Shown here: positions 54,526-63,616 of the stretch, one piece after another
Numbering within the stretch: position 1 is the stretch's first letter
Layout of the letters: the number at the start of each line of letters is the position of its first letter
Assembly: GCF_047729875.1 (NCBI RefSeq)
Contig: NZ_CP159826.1
Coordinates: forward strand, 3,410,001-3,474,000
Length of the DNA stretch: 64,000 bases
Source: Marimicrobium sp913061115
Lineage (GTDB): Bacteria > Pseudomonadota > Gammaproteobacteria > Pseudomonadales > Halieaceae
Reading direction: 5' to 3'
The notes under the pieces: model-generated
The model's input: the letters and a program-made list of their open reading frames with translations, nothing else
Told to the model about the DNA's origin: nothing
Databases searched by the model: none
Made by a program: the position numbers and the translations under genes

Positions 54526-56331
54526 CTAAAACCAATCGACTTGCATCGAATGGGTGGTATCGTCAAGTGCCATTAAGAGATTGGCCCAAGCATTAATCTC
54601 TGGCAGCTCGTAGCGAAAGAAATAGCGCATCGCCTGAAGTTTTCCGCGATAAAAGTTCTCATCTGCGACAGACGAAGCACACGCCAGACCCTTTGACGCC
54701 GCCACGCCCTGTTTCAGCCACATCCAAGCAATCACCACATTGCCAAAGACATCCAGATACTTGACTGAATTGGCTAGCACCAGGTCAATGTTCTTTTCCA
54801 GCATCGAGCCCAACAGAAAGTCCGTGACCTCCTTCAAAGTACCCACCGCAGATTCAAGTTCATCGGCAAAGCCGTCTAGCTCATCGCGGCCTCTAGCCTC
54901 CGCAATAGTTTCGTGGATGGCTTCAATGCAGGCCGTGTAACCCGCTAAACCGTTCTGCGGCACTTTACGCGCCAACAAGTCCAGAGATTGTATGCCGGTA
55001 GTCCCCTCGTGGATGGGGTTAAGACGATTGTCCCGGTACATCATTTCTACGGGATGCTCGTTGACATAACCGGAGCCGCCCAGCACCTGAATGGCAAAAT
55101 AGTTTGCTTTCGGGCCATACTCCGACGGCCAGGTTTTAATGATGGGCGTCAGGAAATCCAACAAGGTGTGAGCCTTAGTACGCTCCTCCTCCGTGGGCGC
55201 CGTTTGCTCATCATCCGCTAATTTAGTGCCAAGCAGGCAAAGGGCGTAGGCGCCCTCTGCATAGGCCTTTTGTGCCAGCAACATGCGCCGCACATCGGCA
55301 TGCTCGATAATATTGACGGGCGGGGATAACGGATCCTTGTTCGAGGGCAATCGTCCCTGTGGCCTCTGTTTGGCATAATCCAGCGAATACTGGTAGCCAC
55401 AAAGCGCTAAAATGGCAGCGCTACTGCCAACCATAATCCGCGCCTCATTCATCATATGGAACATATACACCAGACCGCGATTTTCCTCGCCCACCAGATA
55501 ACCCACTGCGCCGTCTTTCTCGCCAAAATTCAGTGCGGTAGACGTCTGTCCACGACCCCCCATTTTATGAAACAGACCCGCCAGCGTGACATCATTGCGT
55601 GCTCCCAGAGAGCCATCATCATTCACCAAGAATTTGGGTACGATAAACAGCGAAATACCTTTAATGCCTTTTACAGCGCCTTTCACGCGAGCAAGCACCA
55701 AATGCACGATATTCTCATTCAGTTCGTGGTCACCTCCAGAGATCCATATCTTGTTACCGGTTATGCGGTAGGTGCCGTCTTCAGCAGGAACAGCATAGGT
55801 GGTCAGGTCTGAGAGAGTGGAACCAGCGCCCGGCTCGCTCATTGCCATTGTTCCGGCAAAGCGTCCGTTAAGTAATGGTTCCAACCATTTCTTCTTCTGC
55901 TCCGCAGTGCCATGAGCAGCGATCAAGTTGGCATTGGCATTCGTTAAAGCGACATAGCCCATTGTGGTGCTGGCCGCAGCACTGAGGTAAGCCCCAGCCG
56001 CAGCAGCCACCAGCGCTGGCAGCTGCATTCCACCCAGTTCATAGTCCGCTCCGGGAGACGCCAAGCCTGCCTGTGTCACAGCATCCAGCGCTATCTTGAT
56101 CTCCGGGATCATATGCACTTTGTGGCCATCAAACGTAGGCTGATGCGTATCGACTTTCTGACGAAAAGGCAGGAAGTATTTTTCTGCCACGACGCGAGAA
56201 GTACTAATAGCCGCATCGAAAGTTTCACGGTTATGGTCTGCGTAACGTGTGCGGGACGTCATCGCCTCGACATCAAACAATTCGTACAACATGAATTCCA
56301 GGTCGCGCTGGTCAAGAAGAGGAGCTGCCAA
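54526..56331 (-). CDS. acyl-CoA dehydrogenase, DmdC-like large form
   Basis: A 601-residue flavoenzyme with the long C-terminal extension of the ~600-residue acyl-CoA dehydrogenase class that includes DmdC. Flavin/substrate motifs AMSEPGAGSTLSDLTTYA (~155-172) and KIWISGG (~188) are clear; the catalytic base Glu lies in HEGTTGIQSLDLLARK (~441-456). It introduces a 2,3 double bond into an acyl-CoA. The start is TTG 56331 with a GAGG site eight bases upstream. The substrate (methylthiopropionyl-, branched- or long-chain CoA) cannot be decided. It is upstream of the decarboxylase-like gene, 93 bases apart. Confidence 0.9.
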   Translation of the reverse strand: MAAPLLDQRDLEFMLYELFDVEAMTSRTRYADHNRETFDAAISTSRVVAEKYFLPFRQKVDTHQPTFDGHKVHMIPEIKIALDAVTQAGLASPGADYELGGMQLPALVAAAAGAYLSAAASTTMGYVALTNANANLIAAHGTAEQKKKWLEPLLNGRFAGTMAMSEPGAGSTLSDLTTYAVPAEDGTYRITGNKIWISGGDHELNENIVHLVLARVKGAVKGIKGISLFIVPKFLVNDDGSLGARNDVTLAGLFHKMGGRGQTSTALNFGEKDGAVGYLVGEENRGLVYMFHMMNEARIMVGSSAAILALCGYQYSLDYAKQRPQGRLPSNKDPLSPPVNIIEHADVRRMLLAQKAYAEGAYALCLLGTKLADDEQTAPTEEERTKAHTLLDFLTPIIKTWPSEYGPKANYFAIQVLGGSGYVNEHPVEMMYRDNRLNPIHEGTTGIQSLDLLARKVPQNGLAGYTACIEAIHETIAEARGRDELDGFADELESAVGTLKEVTDFLLGSMLEKNIDLVLANSVKYLDVFGNVVIAWMWLKQGVAASKGLACASSVADENFYRGKLQAMRYFFRYELPEINAWANLLMALDDTTHSMQVDWF

Positions 56332-56412
56332 AAGAAATGCCTCAGGGTGAATTAAAAGCGATAGGCTAACAGGGATAGTGCAAAGTTGCCTGTCACCTAG
56401 GTGACCAATCTA

Positions 56413-57105
56413 TTAAAAAAGTCCGAATTCCTGCTCAAAGGCCGCCATATCAGGGATCAGGAGCAGTTTGTTATGGGTCTCTATCAGGCCCCGTTTACTC
56501 CAATCACGAAATATTCTGTTAACGCGCTGGCGGGAGCCCTTGGCGAGACGGGCGAGGTCGCTCTGAGTCACTTTTATCGCGATGAGCACGCCCCGTTCGA
56601 TCGGTCTCCCATGCTCTTTCGCCAGCTCAATCAGGCGCTTGGCAACTCTAACTTCGAGTGGCTGAAACATGCCACCCACTATCTTAAAAAGGCCACGACA
56701 GACTACCACCTGATGCAGCCATAGATTGCGATACAAAAGAGGCCAATGTCCAGCCGCCAAGAGTACAGCTTCCTTAGGGATTAACAGTATTTCCGAAGAC
56801 ACAAGTGTACGCGCGCCGACTGTGCGAGCATCGGTATCTTTTAAACAAGACTCACCCCCCCAAGAGCCGCGTGGCAGATCAGTGACGGCGAATTCCTGGC
56901 CCATGGCGGCGGACACATATATTTGCACTCGACCCGTCACAACGCCAAAGATTTCCGTATTAGTGTCACCCATGCGCCACAGGTGACTGTTAGCATGATA
57001 GTGCTTTAGCGTGGACGCGCTGGCCAGCGCATCTAGGGCATCGTCAGGAGCATCATGGAACCACGCAGATGCCGCAATGAAGTCGCGAATAGAAGGCATG
57101 TCCAT
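56413..57105 (-). CDS. Crp/Fnr-family transcriptional regulator
   Basis: A 230-residue regulator. A cNMP-binding-type effector domain (~10-125; RVQIYVSAAMGQEFAVTDLPRGSWGGE-like core) and a winged-helix HTH domain (~150-225) with VTQSDLARLAKGSRQRVNRIF are present. No N-terminal iron-sulfur cysteine set is seen, so it is not FNR proper. It lies 81 bases upstream of the acyl-CoA dehydrogenase gene on the same strand and may control it. The start is unsure; ATG 57105 (MDMPSIRD) is preferred over a TTG at 57198. Confidence 0.85.
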   Translation of the reverse strand: MDMPSIRDFIAASAWFHDAPDDALDALASASTLKHYHANSHLWRMGDTNTEIFGVVTGRVQIYVSAAMGQEFAVTDLPRGSWGGESCLKDTDARTVGARTLVSSEILLIPKEAVLLAAGHWPLLYRNLWLHQVVVCRGLFKIVGGMFQPLEVRVAKRLIELAKEHGRPIERGVLIAIKVTQSDLARLAKGSRQRVNRIFRDWSKRGLIETHNKLLLIPDMAAFEQEFGLF

Positions 57106-57692
57106 TAATACGGATACCGGTCTTGTGAGGGCAGGGTTAAGCGTGTCGCCATGGTAACTATCAGACCTCCTAACCAGCGCATAAGCTTTGCCCGTCAAAA
57201 ATATACATTTGCCCCCAGTTTGGGAATTACGCAGGGGTTACCTGGCCGGATCATACAAAATGAGAAACTAAACTGACGCGCACCAGCATACAAGCACTGT
57301 CTTTGATGCTTACTCTGTGATGTGCGGATGCTTCGGCAAGTCTTCATGAGTTGACCTGGGGCGGCGGCCCTGCGGAATTCTCCGTCTCTAAAGTTCACTC
57401 AGTGCGACCACTGATGGTGGCGATGGAGGGTGAGAAGCGGCCAACACATGAAAAGTACTCCCGCAATAACTGTCTAGCAGCTATAATGATTAGCCATTGT
57501 ACGTGGCAACGACCAGTACCATTGTGTCGTTTAAACATAAGGAGTTGGTGATAAACAGCGGCGGAGGCGGAACCTCGAGCTTCGTGCGCGCACTTAAGCT
57601 ACAGGCTATGGGTCATTAGCCCTTGAGAAGCTGATTAATAGCCCAATCGACACCACCAATCCAATTACAGATCCTGACCGGATAACTGAAAA
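57106..57692. other. 587-base intergenic region between Crp/Fnr and DedA genes
   Basis: The longest unfilled stretch of the window. Short frames (66-67 codons on either strand) have no ribosome site or protein-like pattern. TATAAT at 57482-57487 could be a -10 element for a rightward promoter, but I see no good -35. No RNA gene is apparent. Confidence 0.45.
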
Positions 57693-58244
57693 ATGTCTCT
57701 GCAAGAACTGGTATCTAACTATGGCTATCTAGCGATCGGCGTTGGTACGTTCCTCGAGGGCGAAACCATTCTCGTCCTCGGAGGATTAGCCGCACATCGC
57801 GGATTTCTGCAACTGCCGTGGGTTGTTGCGTGCGCATTTCTGGGCGCTTTCTCGGGGCATCAACTGTATTTCCATATTGGTCGCCATAAAGGTGAGAAAT
57901 TACTCGCGAGACGACCCGCTTGGCAAGCGAAGTCTGCGAAGGTATTTGCTATGGCGGAAAAACATCAAATCTGGTTGATCCTGGGTTTCAGTTTTATCTA
58001 TGGCGTACGCACAGTGACACCGTTTTTACTTGGGGTTGCAGGAGTATCGCCCATGCGCTTCTTCCTGCTGAGTATGATCGGCACACTCGCGTGGGCTGCC
58101 GTCGTCGCCAGTGTGGGTTATTTTTTTGGTTATGCATTGGAATCCATGCTCGGCAATGTCAAACAATACGAATTACTCATTTTCGGGGTATTCGCGGGCA
58201 TCGGTATCATCATATGGCTGATACGCCACCTTAGACATCGTTAA
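57693..58244 (+). CDS. DedA family membrane protein
   Basis: A 183-residue membrane protein with the DedA/SNARE-associated pattern: GTFLEGETILVLGG (~18-31), FLGAFSGHQLYFHIGRHKG (~49-67) and FIYGVRTVTPFLLGVAG (~106-122). DedA proteins act in lipid and membrane homeostasis; some bacterial members flip undecaprenyl phosphate or other lipids. The ATG follows no strong site. It is convergent with the amidohydrolase gene, with only 28 bases between. Confidence 0.92.
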   Translation: MSLQELVSNYGYLAIGVGTFLEGETILVLGGLAAHRGFLQLPWVVACAFLGAFSGHQLYFHIGRHKGEKLLARRPAWQAKSAKVFAMAEKHQIWLILGFSFIYGVRTVTPFLLGVAGVSPMRFFLLSMIGTLAWAAVVASVGYFFGYALESMLGNVKQYELLIFGVFAGIGIIIWLIRHLRHR

Positions 58245-58272
58245 CGCTATCCGTCGTTAACGCGGCGCAGGG

Positions 58273-60144
58273 TTAGGCGGCGCGCAATGCCCGGCCCAGC
58301 CGCTGACCGCCCAAGGCGCTGGTCGCCTCCCCGTCCTGCCAAACAGGCTCACCGTGAATCAAAACTGTCTTCACTACACCCTCAGATCGATTGAACATCT
58401 GGTTGTGCTGGAACAGCTCACGATACTCAAGTACGCGCGTGTCGTTGGAGTCCCAGGCCTGAAGCGCTTCTGGATCCAATAAAACAATATCTGCCTGCGC
58501 ACCGATGTCGAGGCTGCCGACATCCAGACCGAAAAAGGCCGCGGGCTCGCGCGTCAATCGCCTGACCATCAGGCTGACCGTTTGCAGAGATTCCGCTTGC
58601 GCCAGTTTTAGTGACATTAGGTTCGCATCAAAAAAAGCCATGTTAGTAATATGCGCACCGGAATCGTTAAAGCCTGGCATCGCGTGCTTGTACTTGAGAA
58701 GCTCCAGTGTCGCTTTGTTGCCCGCATTGCCCACATCGACCCAGAAACGAAATGCTTTATCGTAAGTCCGCAGCATATGCAACATGAAGTCTGCGTCATC
58801 GCGAATAGGCCGCGGAAACAATTCAAAGGCCGCGCGCTCCTCATCTGACCGTGCGTCTGCCTGAGCGCCTTGCTGCCAACGCTCCAACCGGTCATACACC
58901 GCCTGCATACTCTCCCCGTCCCAGTCCGCAACGGGGGCGCCGTCAAAAATCATTAGGTACAGATCACGAATTACCAGGTTGTCCGGAGCACCAAGTTTGG
59001 TTTTGAGGTGCGCCAGAGTGCGACCGCGACGACCATGGTGCCAGTCCTCACGGAAACGGAGAGCAAAATCCGGGTCGTTAAGCAGAGCCATACGCCCTTC
59101 AACATCATCGTATTCCTTGGCAATCAATTCACAGGTAGACCCAAGTTCTTCATACAAGGGGGAGACTATGCCATCGGACCAGATACGAAAGTTAGTCCCC
59201 AGCGCCTGGAAGTGAATATTGCCCTTCATCAAGCGACTGTTCATGAGTGCCGCAAACCCGAGAAAGCTTTTGTGCGCCCCTGGCATTAACACGAATTCCA
59301 TGACCGACAATGCCGAGGTCTTCAAGGTTTTGCCGAACAACCGTCCACTGGTCAACATAAAGTAGAGAAACGCTTTTGCGCGATTTTCAATAATAGGCGT
59401 GGTCTGCCATACCCGGTCATATTTACGCAGCACCTTGAGCAGACGCTTCATTTCGCCAAACGTGGCGAACTGAGTAGGAATACGCTGAGCCGTATGAGGC
59501 TCACTGGCCAAATAATGAAAAGGTAATCCGTCAGTACTCATCCCCACATAACCCTGCTTCATGCCCTGTTCCAGCAACTGCTCCATACGCGTCAACTCGG
59601 CCTCGGTAGGCTCGCGGCTTATACTGTCTTTAAGCCCCATCACTTCTATTCTGAGCATCGAATGAGGAATAAAAGCACCGATATTAGGTCCCAGAGGAAT
59701 GTCCTCGAAGTGATCCAGATAGTCTTCGGTATTATCCCATTGCACGGCCTCAACACATTGCCTCAGCACTGACTTAGGAATGTTTTCGACCCGAGTAAAA
59801 CAATCAACAATAGGATTCTGGTCGCCGGTCTGCTGGCGGCCGAAACAAGTACCGAGACTGCAGTTGCCGACCAGCACTGTGGTCGTCCCATGTCTGACGA
59901 CCTCCGGCAGACCTGGCTCAAGATCAACCTCCAGGTCAAGGTGCGTGTGGATGTCCAGCAAGCCTGGCATCAACCACTGGCCCTCTGCCTCTATGATATT
60001 CAGCGCCTCACCAGTAGGCAGGCTGCTGCCACAGGCGGCGATACGCCCCCCTTCGATAGCAATGTCCATTTCACGGGGCTCGGCACCCGTGCCGTCAAAC
60101 ACCAGTGCATTTCGAATTAGGGTATCCCAGGCTGATTTCGCCAT
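58273..60144 (-). CDS. D-aminoacylase-like amidohydrolase (second copy)
   Basis: A 623-residue amidohydrolase of the N-acyl-D-amino-acid deacylase branch. The metal-binding LLDIHTHLDLEVDLEPG (~57-73), HGTTTVLVGNCSLG (~80-93) and the C-terminal GFNDSGAHITNM (~503-514) are conserved. It is ~50 residues longer than the gene at 20720-22444 and has an insertion in the middle of the barrel. The substrate is not predictable; acyl amides or urethane-like compounds are known for relatives. ATG 60144 follows AGAGGAA; the frame extends to 60195 without support. Confidence 0.88.
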   Translation of the reverse strand: MAKSAWDTLIRNALVFDGTGAEPREMDIAIEGGRIAACGSSLPTGEALNIIEAEGQWLMPGLLDIHTHLDLEVDLEPGLPEVVRHGTTTVLVGNCSLGTCFGRQQTGDQNPIVDCFTRVENIPKSVLRQCVEAVQWDNTEDYLDHFEDIPLGPNIGAFIPHSMLRIEVMGLKDSISREPTEAELTRMEQLLEQGMKQGYVGMSTDGLPFHYLASEPHTAQRIPTQFATFGEMKRLLKVLRKYDRVWQTTPIIENRAKAFLYFMLTSGRLFGKTLKTSALSVMEFVLMPGAHKSFLGFAALMNSRLMKGNIHFQALGTNFRIWSDGIVSPLYEELGSTCELIAKEYDDVEGRMALLNDPDFALRFREDWHHGRRGRTLAHLKTKLGAPDNLVIRDLYLMIFDGAPVADWDGESMQAVYDRLERWQQGAQADARSDEERAAFELFPRPIRDDADFMLHMLRTYDKAFRFWVDVGNAGNKATLELLKYKHAMPGFNDSGAHITNMAFFDANLMSLKLAQAESLQTVSLMVRRLTREPAAFFGLDVGSLDIGAQADIVLLDPEALQAWDSNDTRVLEYRELFQHNQMFNRSEGVVKTVLIHGEPVWQDGEATSALGGQRLGRALRAA

Positions 60145-60350
60145 CGCATGTTTCCTCTTGTTAAGCGCTATTACCGGCGTGTATAAAGCCACCACAAAGT
60201 GTTGCAGTCAACCAGCGCAAAGCCAATCATTTCCACTGGTATCCAGACGTTGCGGCATGCTTTATGCTCACGTCTTTGCAAAACCTAGGCCGTTACGCGA
60301 CCCGGTAGCTGCAGCCAGCCAATTATAACCAATCCTGAGGAGTCCGGCGA

Positions 60351-61829
60351 ATGAGCCCTATCACCTTCGACAATAGCTATGCACGCCTCCCCGAGCAGTT
60401 TTACGCCCGTCAGGCGCCGGTACCCGTCACCGCGCCGGGCCCCATTAGAGTCAATCGTCACCTGGCAGAACAACTTGGAATCGACGCTAACTGGCTGAGT
60501 TCCGAGGCCGGCACACAGGTCGTTGCAGGGAATGCCGTTCCCCCGGGGTCTGAGCCGCTCGCTAGCGTCTATGCCGGACACCAGTTTGGTGGCTACAACC
60601 CGCAGCTGGGAGATGGTCGTGCTATTTTGCTGGGTGAGGTGTTGTCTCACGAGGGCCGCCGCTTTGATCTACAGCTGAAAGGCTCCGGCCCCACACCCTA
60701 CTCCCGCGGTGGCGACGGTCGGTCTCCAATCGGCCCCGTGCTGCGCGAATATATCGTGAGTGAAGCCATGCACCAGCTCGGCGTACCCACCACCCGGGCG
60801 CTGGCTGCGGTGACGACAGGAGATTGGGTGCAGCGCGACGGCTCCCTTCCTGGAGCCGTCCTCGCGAGGGTGGCCAGTAGCCATATCCGCATTGGTTCGT
60901 TCCAATATTTTGCGGCACAACGCGATATCGAGTCACTGCAGCTGTTATCCCATCACGTCATCGACCGCCACTATCCTGATGCCAAAAACAGTGACAACCC
61001 GGTACTGGCGATGCTCGAAGCGATAATCTCCCGGCAGGCACAGCTGATGGCCCACTGGCAATTACTGGGCTTCATTCACGGCGTGATGAATACCGACAAT
61101 ATGCTGGTTTGCGGCGAAACCATTGACTATGGCCCCTGTGCATTCATGGACCAATTCAATCCCGACCAGGTGTTCAGCTCCATCGACCATGCCGGACGTT
61201 ACGCCTATCGTCAGCAACCGGCCATCGCCCATTGGAATCTGTCTGTTCTGGCCCAAGCACTACTGCCGATTCTGGATAACGAGCAGGAGCGCGCTGTTGC
61301 TCTGGCTCAAAAGGCCATCAACACCTTTCCAGACCAGTTTCTGCAAGCCAACACGCAGGGCATGGCGCGTAAGCTGGGCTTACAAGCCATTAAAGAGCAG
61401 GACACGGGGCTGGTGGAAGACCTTTGGCAACTGATGGCAGAACACACTCTAGACTTTACCCTGACGTTCCGGCGACTAGCAGATCTGGCTGACAAGAACA
61501 CAGAAGCCAAGAGCAGTGTGGCCGAACTGTTTGAATTTCCGGACAGTGTGCAGCCATGGTTGGAGCGCTGGCACACCCGGCTGGCACAGGAATCCACATC
61601 CAGCACGGAGCGACAGGCATTGATGTACCGCAACAATCCTGTCTTCATCCCACGCAATCACCTGGTGGAAGCCGCAATCGTCTCGGCCACTGACAGGGGT
61701 GACCTAAGTACGTTTGACCAATTGGTGGATACACTCGAAAAGCCGTATCAGTACCGCAAAGCGCTGGCGCTTTTTGCAACACCTCCAAAGCCAGATCAGG
61801 TGGTGAGACAAACTTTTTGCGGCACATAA
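60351..61829 (+). CDS. selO: protein adenylyltransferase SelO
   Basis: A 492-residue pseudokinase-fold enzyme that AMPylates proteins. It has the family's YAGHQFGGYNPQLGDGRA block (~75-92), GSGPTPYSRGGDGRS (~111-125), HIRIGSFQYF (~183-192), GVMNTDNM (~243-250) and DYGPCAFMD (~257-265, in place of the kinase DFG). The C-terminus is TFCGT: the Cys three residues from the end stands where animal SelO has selenocysteine. SelO is linked to redox stress responses. ATG 60351 follows GAGGAGTCCGG. Single gene. Confidence 0.95.
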   Translation: MSPITFDNSYARLPEQFYARQAPVPVTAPGPIRVNRHLAEQLGIDANWLSSEAGTQVVAGNAVPPGSEPLASVYAGHQFGGYNPQLGDGRAILLGEVLSHEGRRFDLQLKGSGPTPYSRGGDGRSPIGPVLREYIVSEAMHQLGVPTTRALAAVTTGDWVQRDGSLPGAVLARVASSHIRIGSFQYFAAQRDIESLQLLSHHVIDRHYPDAKNSDNPVLAMLEAIISRQAQLMAHWQLLGFIHGVMNTDNMLVCGETIDYGPCAFMDQFNPDQVFSSIDHAGRYAYRQQPAIAHWNLSVLAQALLPILDNEQERAVALAQKAINTFPDQFLQANTQGMARKLGLQAIKEQDTGLVEDLWQLMAEHTLDFTLTFRRLADLADKNTEAKSSVAELFEFPDSVQPWLERWHTRLAQESTSSTERQALMYRNNPVFIPRNHLVEAAIVSATDRGDLSTFDQLVDTLEKPYQYRKALALFATPPKPDQVVRQTFCGT

Positions 61830-61895
61830 GGTTTTTTCTATGCCGGAGTGGACGATACTGGCAACGCCAAGGTCGTTTATGACCCACTAAACCCG

Positions 61896-61901
61896 TATAA
61901 T
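61896..61901 (+). promoter_or_regulatory. possible -10 box before the dehydrogenase fusion gene
   Basis: TATAAT lies 53 bases before the fusion-gene start. The -35 region at 61873-61878 (TCGTTT) is poor, so the call is weak. Confidence 0.25.
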
Positions 61902-61954
61902 CGATTCACTGTTAATCCGCTGACCCATCGGCGCGTGAGCCCGCTATCTTGAAC

Positions 61955-63568
61955 ATGGAATTTTTTGGTAAAACACTGTCCGGTCCGTTCACCATTCCCT
62001 CGGGCATCGTTACAACCGCAACACCCATCATTCAGTATATTTTTGATCATTTACCCGAGGTGGGTGTGGTCACGACTAAAAGCATCGGACTGGAACCGCG
62101 CGAGGGCAATCGAGAACCGGTGTATAGCCAATATGCGCCGGGTTGCTTCGTTAATGCGGTGGGGCTGACCAATCCAGGAGCACACCAATCGCTGGCGTTA
62201 CTGGCGGCCCTCAACATCCCCAAGGACCGCTTCCTACTGACCTCAATTTTTGGCGGCAGCATCGAAGAGTTCGTCACCGTGGCCAAGATCCTAGCGCCAG
62301 TATCGGACGGTCTGGAGCTAAACCTGTCTTGCCCCCATGCCAAGGGCTACGGCATGGCCATGGGTCAGGATCCCGATCTGGTGCGACAAATCACCGCTGC
62401 TGTTAAAGCGGTGGTTGATATTCCGGTCATCCCTAAACTCACCCCTAATACACCTGATATTGCGAAGATTGCCGAGGCTGCTATCGCCGGCGGCGCCGAT
62501 GGCTTGTGCGCCATTAACACTGCTGGGCCGGGGTACACCTCGTCACACGGATACCCTGTATTGACCAACGGTGCCGGCGGCATGTCAGGCAAAGGGGTAT
62601 TGCCCATTGGCCTGCAATGCGTGCGAGATATCGCCGCGGTAACAGATTGCCCGATAATAGGCTGTGGCGGCGTCAGCAGTGCCGCTGATGTACGTGCTTA
62701 CTTCGACGCCGGCGCTTCTGTCATCGGAGTAGGCTCGTCACTTACAGGGCTTACTACAGACGAAGTTAGCGCTTACTTTAAGGCGCTCAGCAAGGATCTT
62801 GATACGGATAATAATCGCGCCGAATCACATATTCGCTACGACATCGATATGAACTTCCGCCCCGTCATTCTGGTGGAAAACAAACGGATTTGTGAGGATA
62901 TCTGCATCCTCACGTTCGATCGCAAGATCAATATTCAGGCGGGAGAATTTGTCTTTTTGTGGATACCTGGGGTGGGCGAAAAGCCGTTTTCGGCTCTCAC
63001 CGACGACCCTTTCACACTGGCCGTTATTGATGTGGGGGAGTTCACTCACGTTTTGATGGACCTGCCGCCCGGCACCGAGGCCTACGTGCGTGGCCCACAC
63101 GGTATTCCCGCAGCGCCCCCAGAGGACGCAAGAATTATGGCGGTGGCCGGCGGCACTGGCCTAGCCGCCGTGTACCAGCTCGCGCGAGATTTCGGTAATG
63201 CCGAAGTGTTCACTGGAGCGCGCAGCGCTGAGCGGCTTTACTACTTGGACGAGTGTCGTCAGGTTGCCGAGGTACACGTTGCCACGGATGACGGCAGCGC
63301 GGGATATCACGGCGTGGTAACCGAGTTATTGCGGGAGCGCCTGCAGGAGATGTCGCCACAGGAGCTTAAACAACTGATCTTTTATAACTGTGGCCCACAA
63401 CCAATGGTGCACGCGGCTATTGCGGTACAACGTGAGTTCTGCGGGCAAGAGCAGATCTTCAGTGCCATCGACTACCTCACCAAGTGCGGCGTGGGTATTT
63501 GCGGTGCCTGTGCGACACCTGACGGACGCCGGCTGTGTGTGGATGGCCCATTCCTGGAAGCCTTATGA
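61955..63568 (+). CDS. dihydroorotate-dehydrogenase-like protein fused to a PyrK-type electron-transfer module
   Basis: A 537-residue two-part protein. Residues ~1-285 form a class-1-type DHOD/PreA barrel, with NLSCPHAKGYG (~126-136; Cys is the likely active-site base), VIPKLTPNTPDI, NTAGPGYTSSHG (~188-199) and CGGVSSAADVRAYFDAG. Residues ~300-537 match the PyrK flavin/NAD module: a DDPFTLAV flavin segment (~350), MAVAGGTGLAAVYQLARDF, and a 2Fe-2S cysteine set in KCGVGICGACATPDGRRLC (~510-528). PyrD and PyrK are usually separate subunits. It would oxidise dihydroorotate or a dihydropyrimidine with NAD. ATG 61955 is preferred over TTG 61949. Confidence 0.85.
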   Translation: MEFFGKTLSGPFTIPSGIVTTATPIIQYIFDHLPEVGVVTTKSIGLEPREGNREPVYSQYAPGCFVNAVGLTNPGAHQSLALLAALNIPKDRFLLTSIFGGSIEEFVTVAKILAPVSDGLELNLSCPHAKGYGMAMGQDPDLVRQITAAVKAVVDIPVIPKLTPNTPDIAKIAEAAIAGGADGLCAINTAGPGYTSSHGYPVLTNGAGGMSGKGVLPIGLQCVRDIAAVTDCPIIGCGGVSSAADVRAYFDAGASVIGVGSSLTGLTTDEVSAYFKALSKDLDTDNNRAESHIRYDIDMNFRPVILVENKRICEDICILTFDRKINIQAGEFVFLWIPGVGEKPFSALTDDPFTLAVIDVGEFTHVLMDLPPGTEAYVRGPHGIPAAPPEDARIMAVAGGTGLAAVYQLARDFGNAEVFTGARSAERLYYLDECRQVAEVHVATDDGSAGYHGVVTELLRERLQEMSPQELKQLIFYNCGPQPMVHAAIAVQREFCGQEQIFSAIDYLTKCGVGICGACATPDGRRLCVDGPFLEAL

Positions 63569-63616
63569 CCCTCTCTGCTACGGCTCAATCGACCCAACAA
63601 CAAAGGCCTGCTCATC

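Noticed and set aside
56413..57105. FNR (oxygen sensor) identity of the Crp-family regulator
   Set aside because: The N-terminal cysteine cluster needed for an iron-sulfur centre is not present.
61820..61829. Selenocysteine in SelO
   Set aside because: The gene ends with TGC-GGC-ACA-TAA, so the conserved position is a normal Cys and no in-frame TGA is involved.
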